Positions 1 to 5,354 of a stretch of 6,894 nt of DNA are shown here, piece by piece. The notes beneath the pieces are model-generated. The model was not told where the DNA came from, made no database searches, and saw only the letters and a program-made list of their open reading frames with translations. The position numbers were made by a program, and so were the translations under genes. Location: positions 1 through 6,894 of the forward strand of contig JAUIIF010000237.1 of the NCBI GenBank assembly GCA_030431945.1, written 5' to 3'. The stretch comes from Bacteroidia bacterium. GTDB lineage: Bacteria > Bacteroidota > Bacteroidia > Chitinophagales > Saprospiraceae. Positions within the stretch are counted from its first letter, which is position 1; every line of letters starts with the position of its first letter.

Positions 1-1
1 T

Positions 2-61
2 TCCCATACGTACGGTACGATCGGCACCATGGGCGAGGAAGTGGGGGAACAGGAGCTCTAA
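2..61 (+). CDS. C-terminal end of an unidentified protein (partial)
   Basis: A plus-strand reading frame is open from the window edge and ends in TAA at 59-61. It encodes the 19 residues SHTYGTIGTMGEEVGEQEL. The glutamate-rich hydrophilic tail looks like a normal protein C-terminus, and the stop lies 9 bases from the convergent creD stop, a spacing typical of compact convergent genes. Frame 1 also stays open across this stretch but runs into the creD 3' end with a less protein-like sequence. The piece is too short to assign a family. The upstream sequence is needed to confirm it. Confidence 0.35.
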   Translation, partial: SHTYGTIGTMGEEVGEQEL

Positions 62-70
62 GCGGGATCA

Positions 71-1459
71 CTACTCCTGGTTCAGTTCGTACCAGTCGAT
101 GTTCCGGGTCAGCCACATGATGGCGCCTAGAATCAGGAGCAGCCCCAGGGAGCCGAAGAGCAGGGCGTAGTCCTGCAGCTGCAGTAAACTGTAGAAGAAG
201 ATGTACAGGATCAGCAGAATGGCCGCCACCATCAGCGTGAGTTTACGGTTACGGAGAATAAACCAGCTGTACATCGTGATCAGGCTGACGATGGCGGCGC
301 AGCTGATCCAGTAAGCGGCATCGAACAGCAAGTGCTCACTGATCGACAGAAGGAGGACGTAGAACAAAATGATCGCTGCGCCGATCAGCAAATACTGGAT
401 CGGGTGAACCCGGCGCTTATTTAACACCTCGATGAAAAAGAAGGTCAGGAAGGTGATGAAAATGAACAGAATGGCGAAGTTGGTACTCCGGTAGGTTTTC
501 TGGTACTCATCAACGGGGAGCAGAAGGCGGAGGCCGAAGAGATCGCCCGCATTTTCATACCCTGTATATTCACCTTGCCAAGAGCCGTTAAGGTTACCGG
601 GTTGATCATTTGGCAGATAACTCCCCGTCCCCTGCTGCGGGTAGTTGCGATTTAACTGCAGCACTTCCCAGCTGGCGGTAAATCCGGCGGGAGTCACCTC
701 CCGCTCCTTGGGCAGGAAACCGCCGTCGAAGCTGGGGTTGGCCCAGCCACCGCTGATGCTTACATTTGTTTGCTTGCCGAAGGGGCGGAAGTAGAGCGAA
801 GAGCTCCCGTTCAGGTTCAGGTCAAAGCGGAAGTCCAGGTCACTTTCCTGCCCCGTGAGGGCGATGGGTACACTGGCGCCGCTCCGGAAAATCTCTTTGG
901 TTACCGTCCCGGGGCCCAGGCTCAGGGTTGTGTCGGCAAGGGTCAGGTCGATGGCTGCCTGGACGCCCGTCATGTCCGTAATGCCAATGGTGAACAAGGC
1001 ATCTTTCCACTGCAGGGCGCCGGCGGGAATGTTGAGGGCGGCGGCATTGAAGCCGCCGAAGTTCCCTTTGATCTCCAGGGTGGTATTGTACAGGACGACC
1101 ACAAAGATGCCGCGGTAACGCTCCTGCGGATCGAGTTGTCCGTCTACCTCAATAACATCCGGCAGGAAGTGTGCGTAGCCGCTATTGGACACGGCAGTCT
1201 TGCCGTCAGTGCTCAGGGTATTGTAACTGTAGGGTACGGAGATGACCGGTCCGCCCACCACCTGATCGGTCCCCCACTTGGCGGCGACTTCCTGCTGGGC
1301 GGAATCCCGCAGTTGCTGCCGGTCGAAGATCAGCCCGTCCAGCATAGTAGCCGGAATGAGCAGGAAGAGAATCATCACGCCGATGATCAACAGCTTAAGG
1401 GTGACGGAACGGCGCGCCCAGGTATTGAGCCGATCAAAAAAAGAAGGAGAGTCAGCCAT
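71..1459 (-). CDS. creD: CreD-family inner-membrane protein
   Basis: This 462-residue protein matches the CreD family (E. coli CreD is about 450 residues), inner-membrane proteins linked to envelope integrity and, in E. coli, to the CreBC regulon and colicin E2 tolerance; the molecular activity is unknown. The layout is typical: a short cytoplasmic N-terminus, one membrane helix at about 22-40, a large periplasmic part to about 325 with the GGPVISVPY stretch (69-77) and SFDGGFLP (243-250), then five membrane helices at about 327-344, 355-373, 380-400, 405-424 and 431-450. Family-like motifs are RVHPIQYLLIG (350-360) and the end segment DYALLFGSLGL to TRNIDWY (430-457). The gene ends in tandem stops, TAG then TGA (68-73). 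The ATG has no Shine-Dalgarno sequence but lies 24 bases after a promoter-like box. No creBC-type regulator is visible nearby, so its control here is unknown. Family confidence is high, role moderate. Confidence 0.93.
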   Translation of the reverse strand: MADSPSFFDRLNTWARRSVTLKLLIIGVMILFLLIPATMLDGLIFDRQQLRDSAQQEVAAKWGTDQVVGGPVISVPYSYNTLSTDGKTAVSNSGYAHFLPDVIEVDGQLDPQERYRGIFVVVLYNTTLEIKGNFGGFNAAALNIPAGALQWKDALFTIGITDMTGVQAAIDLTLADTTLSLGPGTVTKEIFRSGASVPIALTGQESDLDFRFDLNLNGSSSLYFRPFGKQTNVSISGGWANPSFDGGFLPKEREVTPAGFTASWEVLQLNRNYPQQGTGSYLPNDQPGNLNGSWQGEYTGYENAGDLFGLRLLLPVDEYQKTYRSTNFAILFIFITFLTFFFIEVLNKRRVHPIQYLLIGAAIILFYVLLLSISEHLLFDAAYWISCAAIVSLITMYSWFILRNRKLTLMVAAILLILYIFFYSLLQLQDYALLFGSLGLLLILGAIMWLTRNIDWYELNQE

Positions 1460-1483
1460 GGTTAGGTAGCGTAAGTGGTCCGC

Positions 1484-1491
1484 CGAAGATA
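1484..1491 (-). promoter_or_regulatory. Putative -7 promoter box of creD
   Basis: On the minus strand this reads TATCTTCG, one base from the Bacteroidota -7 consensus TAnnTTTG. It ends 24 bases before the creD ATG, close to the 25-base spacing of the similar box before the DUF389 gene. I see no TTTG element about 20 bases further upstream, so the call rests on the shared pattern rather than a full promoter match. Confidence 0.45.
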
Positions 1492-1550
1492 CGGGGAAGG
1501 ATTGGTACTCATGGCCCCGGCCCGGTGCCGGCTCCCTTCAGGCATTCCTG

Positions 1551-1571
1551 TGCACCTGCGGCCGCGCCCAC
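1551..1571. repeat. 21-base dispersed repeat, copy 1
   Basis: An exact 21-base match, starting TGCACCTGCGG and ending CGCGCCCAC, recurs at 6746-6766 in the same orientation, 5.2 kb away. Both copies lie outside recognisable genes. The match includes a NotI-type GCGGCCGC core. The bases on either side differ at both edges. A chance exact match this long is very unlikely even in GC-rich DNA, so the copies probably share an origin or function, which is unknown. Confidence 0.7.
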
Positions 1572-1638
1572 AGGGCCTGCATCTGCCCCCTCTGCCCGGC
1601 TCTTCATCAACTGCTCAGCTCTAATGGGTGAGGCAAAT

Positions 1639-1713
1639 GCATTTTTTTCAGTCAGAAAGCGACATTATGACACCCTGTTTCACCCAAAACTGCCATAAAG
1701 TCGCAAAAAATGC
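1639..1713. repeat. Two-part imperfect inverted repeat upstream of hsp20
   Basis: The inner arms are GCGACATTATG (1659-1669) and CATAAAGTCGC (1694-1704), which pair over 11 positions with one mismatch around a 24-base loop. The right outer arm AAAAAATGC (1705-1713) follows at once and pairs perfectly with GCATTTTTT (1639-1647), leaving an 11-base bulge on the left side only. The element ends 86 bases before the hsp20 start. It could be an operator, an RNA structure in a long leader, or a decayed repeat. There is no following T-run, so it is not an intrinsic terminator. Confidence 0.5.
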
Positions 1714-1799
1714 CCCCGTTTTTGCCTGGCCTGTGCTTTGCCCATGGGGAATCGTCCGGCAATTTCGCCGAAAAATGAACTGCATAAAACTACCAAGCG

Positions 1800-2228
1800 A
1801 TGAAACTCATCAATCATAACCGCCCCCTTCCCGCTAATTTTTTCCGCTTCTTTGACGATCACGTAACGCAGGCAGCTGACAGCTACCGCCCTGCCGTCAA
1901 CATCCTGGAAACGGAAGATACTTTTACCCTGGAGCTCCTGGCCCCCGGTCGGGTGAAAGATAACTTCAACGTTGCCTTCAACGAAGGAACATTGGAGATT
2001 ACCTACACCACGCCTACTCCGGAGGCCAATGATGCTACGCCCGTGGCTCCTACCTTCCGCCGGCAGGAGTTTAAGCTGGCCGACTTTACCCGTCGCTTCC
2101 AGCTGGATGACTCCGTAATTGACGTTGAGGGTATCGATGCTACCTACCAGGATGGTGTCCTCCGCCTGGCCCTGCCCAAGCGGGAAGAAGCCCTGCCTAA
2201 GCCTCCCCGCCAGATTGCGGTGGCTTAA
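1800..2228 (+). CDS. Hsp20/alpha-crystallin family small heat-shock protein
   Basis: This 142-residue protein fits the usual 140-150 residues of bacterial small heat-shock proteins. These ATP-independent cytoplasmic holdases bind unfolding proteins and pass them to ATP-driven chaperones. A short N-terminal arm rich in Phe (NFFRFF, 13-18) precedes the alpha-crystallin domain at about 30-127, which begins YRPAVNILETED. The domain ends with the family signature ATYQDGVLRLALPK (114-127, pattern A-x-x-x-D-G-V-L). The C-terminal tail carries an I-x-V form of the I-x-I oligomerisation motif at I139-A-V141. All expected parts are present. The ATG at 1800 is preferred because it gives the standard N-terminus; no Shine-Dalgarno sequence precedes it. 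The gene stands alone, diverging from creD and ending at a strong terminator. Heat control is expected from the family, but no CIRCE element is seen. Confidence 0.95.
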   Translation: MKLINHNRPLPANFFRFFDDHVTQAADSYRPAVNILETEDTFTLELLAPGRVKDNFNVAFNEGTLEITYTTPTPEANDATPVAPTFRRQEFKLADFTRRFQLDDSVIDVEGIDATYQDGVLRLALPKREEALPKPPRQIAVA

Positions 2229-2258
2229 GCTAAGATTTTAGCGTAAAGTTTAGACGAT

Positions 2259-2299
2259 TGGCCGGTCCGGGAATACGCCCGGGCCGGTCATTTTTATTT
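2259..2299 (+). terminator. Intrinsic terminator of hsp20
   Basis: A GC-rich hairpin pairs 2259-2271 with 2278-2290 (13 pairs, two of them G-U) around the 6-base loop AATACG. TTTTTATTT (2291-2299) follows at once. It lies about 30 bases after the hsp20 stop and fits rho-independent termination on the plus strand. On the minus strand no T-run follows, so it would not clearly end the DUF389 transcript. A second small hairpin (TGGTGC-GGGA-GCACCA, 2299-2314) follows. Confidence 0.88.
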
Positions 2300-2389
2300 G
2301 GTGCGGGAGCACCACGTAAATTTTCCTGCGGAGGGGCGAAGAGCAGGAGAAGCGCGGAGTAAGGGCAGCACGGGAGGGAAGGGAGATGG

Positions 2390-3814
2390 CTATTTATCTT
2401 CAATCACCAGCACCAGTGAATCTACCTGAAATTCTGCGCGCAGGTAATTGAACAACTGTTCCCGCTCGGCGGTGGTTACGGTGGCTGCCGGGCGGCGGCC
2501 CGGCCGGTTTCGCTGCAAAGCAACGAGCGGGTAGGCGCGCAGGGAATCCTGTTCTTCCAACTTAGCGAAATAGGCCTCTTCAATGAGCGGAAAGGCTATT
2601 TGCAATCGTTGTTTGATCTGGGCGTACCGGACAGAATCACTGCCCGAGGCCACTGCTTCTCGCCGCATTTCAGCCTGTTGCAGGGTCAGGTCCGTCACGC
2701 GCTGCTCAACGCCCTGGATCCTTTCCGTCAGGTTACTCATTTTGGTAAGTTTCCCCTGAATTCCCGCCAGGGCGGAAGCGGTTATGCTGGTATCCGTAAG
2801 GATGCGGGCTCCTTCCAGGCCGTAGTCCCCCTGCAAAATTAGCTCGTATTTCCGCAAGCTGTCTTTATCCAGGAGCCGGTCTTTTACCGGGTAGATCAAC
2901 AGGACGTGTCCGAGGCTGTCCCGGTTCACCAGGTAGGTACTGGCACTGGTGGGAAAAAAGGCTTCCGTAAACTCCTGTGCCTTGCTGTTTTCCCGCAGTT
3001 CTTTCATCACCTCGATCAGCACGTAAGCACTGGGTAAAATCATCAGGAGGCTAACAATCCCGATCAGGACCTGGCTACGCCGTTTCTCCTTGGCGTTAAC
3101 GTATTTCCGGTAGGGGAAGCGTAACAGGCGGATAATCACGTAAGCGGTAATGGCGATAAAGAAAGAGTTGAGAAAAAACAGGTACCCCGCCCGCCAGAAA
3201 ACGGAGAGGCCAGTAGCAGGATCGGTGAAAGCCAGGACAATACCGTAGCCCGCCACACAGAGCGGCGGCATCAGGGCCGTGGCAATCGCCACGCCAGGTA
3301 TGGCGTTCGTCTTATCCTTCCGCGTGATGGAGATGATGCCGGCAAGCCCTCCGAAAACAGCGACCAATCCGTCCAGAATAGTGGGTTCCGTACGGGCCCG
3401 CATCTCATCCGTAAACAGGTCGATGGGCGTAACGGCAAAGTAGATGATGCTGGTCACCAGTGCGATAGCGATGGCGATACCGAAGTTCTTCAATGCCTGC
3501 CAGAGCATTTCGCGGTCGTTGGTCCCGATCCCCAAACCCACCCCGAGAATAGGGTTCATCAACGGGGAGATCAACATGGCTCCGATGATGACGGCTCCGG
3601 AGTTCAGGTTCAGCCCCAGGCTGGCGATCATGATTGAGCACACCAACATCCAGGCATTGGAGCCGCGCATGAGCTTCCCGCTGATGATGGACTGGGCAGC
3701 GCCTTCCCGGTCACTGCCTTCGCGCAGGTCTAAAAAATCCTTAAACCATTCCCGGATACTATCACCGGGGGTCGCTTCGGTATAGGTGATACTTTTATTT
3801 TCGTCAGTAAGCAT
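2390..3814 (-). CDS. DUF389 membrane protein with soluble C-terminal extension
   Basis: This 474-residue protein contains the DUF389 hydrophobic domain, a family without an established biochemical function. Visible membrane helices lie at about 52-70, 73-94, 108-128, 146-163, 170-195, 206-231 and 247-270. The most family-like motifs are GAMLISPLMNPIL (78-90) and AIPGVAIATALMPPLCVAG (171-189), whose Gly/Pro breaks suggest re-entrant or kinked helices as in transporters; that is inference. After the last helix come about 200 mostly hydrophilic residues, with a heptad-like, possibly coiled-coil stretch at about 349-385. The N-terminal 50 residues are charged. The ATG gives a full-length family N-terminus, lacks a Shine-Dalgarno sequence and lies 25 bases after a promoter-like box. 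The gene is convergent with hsp20 and has no partner in its direction, so context does not reveal its substrate. Confidence 0.92.
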   Translation of the reverse strand: MLTDENKSITYTEATPGDSIREWFKDFLDLREGSDREGAAQSIISGKLMRGSNAWMLVCSIMIASLGLNLNSGAVIIGAMLISPLMNPILGVGLGIGTNDREMLWQALKNFGIAIAIALVTSIIYFAVTPIDLFTDEMRARTEPTILDGLVAVFGGLAGIISITRKDKTNAIPGVAIATALMPPLCVAGYGIVLAFTDPATGLSVFWRAGYLFFLNSFFIAITAYVIIRLLRFPYRKYVNAKEKRRSQVLIGIVSLLMILPSAYVLIEVMKELRENSKAQEFTEAFFPTSASTYLVNRDSLGHVLLIYPVKDRLLDKDSLRKYELILQGDYGLEGARILTDTSITASALAGIQGKLTKMSNLTERIQGVEQRVTDLTLQQAEMRREAVASGSDSVRYAQIKQRLQIAFPLIEEAYFAKLEEQDSLRAYPLVALQRNRPGRRPAATVTTAEREQLFNYLRAEFQVDSLVLVIEDK

Positions 3815-3839
3815 GGGTGTGGTGGCGTGGGTGTACCGG

Positions 3840-3847
3840 CCAAGATA
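3840..3847 (-). promoter_or_regulatory. Putative -7 promoter box of the DUF389 gene
   Basis: The minus strand reads TATCTTGG, close to TAnnTTTG, and ends 25 bases before the DUF389 start, matching the creD spacing. A TTTG lies upstream at 3861-3864, but the gap of 13 bases is shorter than usual for a Bacteroidota -33 element. The region upstream overlaps the palindrome at 3851-3864 and approaches the left arm of the long inverted repeat. Confidence 0.4.
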
Positions 3848-3850
3848 GTA

Positions 3851-3864
3851 TTTGTCCTGACAAA
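3851..3864. repeat. Short perfect palindrome, possible operator
   Basis: TTTGTC-CT-GACAAA has two 6-base arms around a 2-base centre. It sits just upstream of the putative DUF389 -7 box, where a repressor or activator could bind. It may instead be the outer edge of the long inverted repeat that starts 2 bases further on. No regulator is encoded nearby. Confidence 0.35.
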
Positions 3865-3866
3865 TT

Positions 3867-3926
3867 GGAGGGCTGCGTGGCCTCCGGCTTGCAGCAAGTC
3901 ACCGGCCGGAGGCCACGCGGCCCTCC
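3867..3926. repeat. REP-like long inverted repeat
   Basis: Two 21-base arms, 3867-3887 and 3906-3926, are complementary at 20 of 21 positions; the exception (T3874 opposite G3919) would be a G-U pair in plus-strand RNA. The 18-base loop contains its own small palindrome, CTTGC-A-GCAAG (3888-3898). The arms are very GC-rich (GGAGGGC... and ...GCCCTCC), with partly matching flanks (CAAATTG at left, CAATTG on the opposite strand at right). No T-run follows on either strand, so it is not a standard terminator. It resembles a REP/BIME-type extragenic palindrome. Confidence 0.75.
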
Positions 3927-3984
3927 CGACAATTGCGCAGGCAGCAGCTTTTTGACCATTCGCCAGAGGCTGAAAACATGGCAT

Positions 3985-4037
3985 AAAAAAGCCCCGGCTA
4001 CTTCCCTTCCCGGTACGGGAAAAGTAGTAGCCGGGGC
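3985..4037 (-). terminator. Intrinsic terminator of tRNA-Arg
   Basis: Perfect 11-base arms at 3991-4001 and 4027-4037 enclose an inner 6-pair hairpin, TTCCCG-GTA-CGGGAA. Read on the minus strand, the stem is followed by TTTTTT (3990-3985). It begins 8 bases after the tRNA 3' end, so it should stop tRNA transcription before the DUF389 gene. On the plus strand no T-run follows. Confidence 0.88.
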
Positions 4038-4045
4038 GGCAAAAG

Positions 4046-4118
4046 TGAGCCCGGCAGGATTCGAACCTGCGACCGCCAGATTAGAAGTCAGGTGCTCTGT
4101 CCCCTGAGCTACGGGCCC
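4046..4118 (-). tRNA. tRNA-Arg, anticodon UCU
   Basis: The minus strand folds into a full 73-nt cloverleaf. The acceptor stem GGGCCCG/CGGGCTC has one G-U pair (2-71). T8 A9 are followed by the D-stem GCTC/GAGC, a 7-base anticodon loop CTTCTAA with anticodon TCT at 34-36 and A37, a 5-base variable loop, and the T-arm GCAGG-TTCGAAT-CCTGC. The discriminator is A73. CCA is not encoded (CTTTT follows), so it must be added by a nucleotidyltransferase. Anticodon-stem pair 29-41 is a U-U mismatch. It reads AGA and, through wobble, AGG arginine codons. A promoter-like box lies 10 bases upstream and a strong terminator 8 bases downstream. Confidence 0.97.
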
Positions 4119-4128
4119 GATTTCCCCG

Positions 4129-4136
4129 CGAAGGTA
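4129..4136 (-). promoter_or_regulatory. Putative -7 promoter box of tRNA-Arg
   Basis: The minus strand reads TACCTTCG, ending 10 bases before the mature tRNA 5' end. That is where a Bacteroidota -7 box would sit if transcription began a few bases before the tRNA. A TTG (within CCATTGG on the minus strand) lies 22 bases upstream of the box, within or near the range for a -33 element. The identical 8-mer precedes rlmG. Confidence 0.5.
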
Positions 4137-4245
4137 AGTCGCAGGCAAGGAGGTTTACCAATGGAAAATAAAAATTACGGCTGAAAAGTTCCAACCCGCT
4201 GAATTTTAGTAACTAAGGATCAACTTCAATCCGTCATATACCAGC

Positions 4246-4339
4246 CTTTTGCCGGCCGCAAAGTGCAGGAAAGGGGGGGCAGCAACGCCTGGCTACGAAA
4301 AAGTACCGCAGATTTCAGGGTGCCAGCCGCCGGCAAAAG
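4246..4339. repeat. Distant 11-base inverted repeat in the tRNA-hydrolase spacer
   Basis: CTTTTGCCGGC (4246-4256) and GCCGGCAAAAG (4329-4339) are perfect reverse complements 72 bases apart. They lie in the stretch of nearly 300 bases between the tRNA and the hydrolase start, which otherwise shows only a seven-G run (about 4273-4279) and an AT-rich patch near 4160-4180. No clear promoter box for the hydrolase is visible. The repeat is long enough to note but could arise by chance. Confidence 0.3.
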
Positions 4340-4413
4340 TGAAATAAGCCCTAAAAGTTTAGAAAAACCGCCAGCGCCGCAAACGCACGTTGCCTTACCG
4401 ATGTTATGATAAT

Positions 4414-5346
4414 ATGTTCCGCAAAAAACGCTTTTACCTGTTCCTCTTCCTGGTTCCCGTACTCCTCTTCCTGGTGTATGCGGCCTACCGGCTAAAGCCT
4501 TTTGTCGAGAACCAATGGGACGACGCCAAGCTGACGGCAGCCATTGCCCGTGGCACTTACGGTGACGCTACTTTCGGCTACCTGAAAGGGCCCAGCCGTA
4601 AGATCCGGTACGTACAGCTGGGGGAAGACCCCACCAAACCATTACTGGTGTTTATTCACGGCTCCCCTTCCAGTAGTGCCTTCTGGTTCAACCTGCTGAG
4701 TGACAGCACCCTGCGTGCGGAAGCAAATCTACTGGCCGTAGACCGGCCGGGTTACGGCGGTAGCGGGCTCGGGTTACCGATGGTTTCGGTTGCCGAACAG
4801 GCCAGGAACATTGCGGCCATTATTCAGGATCGCCAACTGACCCCGGACCAGGCCGTGGTCCTGCACGGCAGCAGCTATGGCGGTACGGTCAGTGCCCGCA
4901 TTGCCATGGATTACCCGGATTTAATTGACGGATTATTGCTACAATCCGCCAGCACCGCTCCCCGGGAGGAATATACCTACTGGGCCACCTACCCCACCAG
5001 CCACTGGAGCCTGAAGTGGCTCCTGCCCAGCGCCATCAATACCGCAAACTCCGAAAAGTTGAACCACCAGACGCAGCTGGAGAAAATGGCCGATAAATGG
5101 GCAAACATAAAAGCTAAAACCGTAATTCTGCACGGTACGGCCGATTGGTTAATTTACCCCCCCAATGCCTACTACAGCTGCGATCAACTCGTTAATGCGC
5201 GGGAAGTAGTCCACCACATGTTACCGGGCAAAGAGCATGACCTGATCTGGACGGCCCCACAGTTATTAAAGCGCTACCTTCTGAAACTCGTCCGGCACGA
5301 AGCCACTTCCCCGGATTCGCTGGCCGGGCCGCAAACCGCCCGGTAG
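4414..5346 (+). CDS. Membrane-anchored alpha/beta-hydrolase
   Basis: This 310-residue protein has the alpha/beta-hydrolase fold; substrate unknown. A basic N-terminus (FRKKR) precedes one hydrophobic helix at about 7-24 with no clear cleavage site, so it is probably an uncleaved anchor with the catalytic domain outside the cytoplasm. Motifs in order: the oxyanion-hole segment VFIHGSP (79-85), DRPGYGGSG (110-118), the nucleophile elbow HGSSYGG (151-157) with Ser154, the acid Asp244 in HGTADWLI, and His275 in GKEHDLIW. All three catalytic residues are present. The cap between strands 6 and 7 is short. A TTG at 4390 would add eight residues, but ATG 4414 starts right at the anchor and is preferred. 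No Shine-Dalgarno sequence is seen. The gene is convergent with rlmG, stops 8 bases apart, with no T-rich terminator between them. Possible activities include esterase, lipase or epoxide hydrolase. Confidence 0.9.
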   Translation: MFRKKRFYLFLFLVPVLLFLVYAAYRLKPFVENQWDDAKLTAAIARGTYGDATFGYLKGPSRKIRYVQLGEDPTKPLLVFIHGSPSSSAFWFNLLSDSTLRAEANLLAVDRPGYGGSGLGLPMVSVAEQARNIAAIIQDRQLTPDQAVVLHGSSYGGTVSARIAMDYPDLIDGLLLQSASTAPREEYTYWATYPTSHWSLKWLLPSAINTANSEKLNHQTQLEKMADKWANIKAKTVILHGTADWLIYPPNAYYSCDQLVNAREVVHHMLPGKEHDLIWTAPQLLKRYLLKLVRHEATSPDSLAGPQTAR

Positions 5347-5354
5347 ACCAGCTA

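Larger units (their letters stand above)
1460..1799. other. Divergent spacer between creD and hsp20
   Basis: This 340-base non-coding stretch must hold the promoters of creD (leftward) and hsp20 (rightward). It contains the creD promoter-like box at 1484-1491, one copy of a 21-base dispersed repeat at 1551-1571, and an imperfect inverted repeat at 1639-1713. Two short plus-strand frames, 1511-1624 (37 codons) and 1628-1819 (63 codons, overlapping the hsp20 start in another frame), show no protein-like composition or recognisable motif. I see no CIRCE element (TTAGCACTC-N9-GAGTGCTAA) and no convincing TAnnTTTG box for hsp20. Confidence 0.6.

Noticed and set aside
770..1465. 231-codon plus-strand reading frame antisense to creD
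   Set aside because: It lies fully opposite a clear CreD family protein, is Gly/Gln/Val-rich in the manner of an antisense shadow, and shows no domain.
1511..1624. 37-codon frame covering copy 1 of the 21-base repeat
   Set aside because: Its Pro/Leu/Arg-rich sequence has no motif, and it reads the repeat in a different frame from copy 2, so a shared peptide is not supported.
1733..1740. GTGCTTTG as an hsp20 -7 box
   Set aside because: It has the TTTG half but lacks the TA, and the distance of about 60 bases to the start is not informative.
3817..4107. Plus-strand frame across the spacer, terminator and tRNA region
   Set aside because: It runs through the inverted repeat, the terminator and antisense to the tRNA, so it cannot be a sensible protein gene.
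4037..4342. 12-base direct repeat CGGCAAAAGTGA at 4037-4048 and 4331-4342, the first overlapping the tRNA 3' end, like an attachment site
   Set aside because: About one 12-base match is expected by chance in a window this size, the second copy is on the 5' side of the tRNA rather than the 3' side, and no integrase or mobile genes lie between.
5324..5343. Hairpin CCGGGC/GCCCGG at the end of the hydrolase gene as a terminator
   Set aside because: It lies inside the coding sequence and has no following T-run on either strand.
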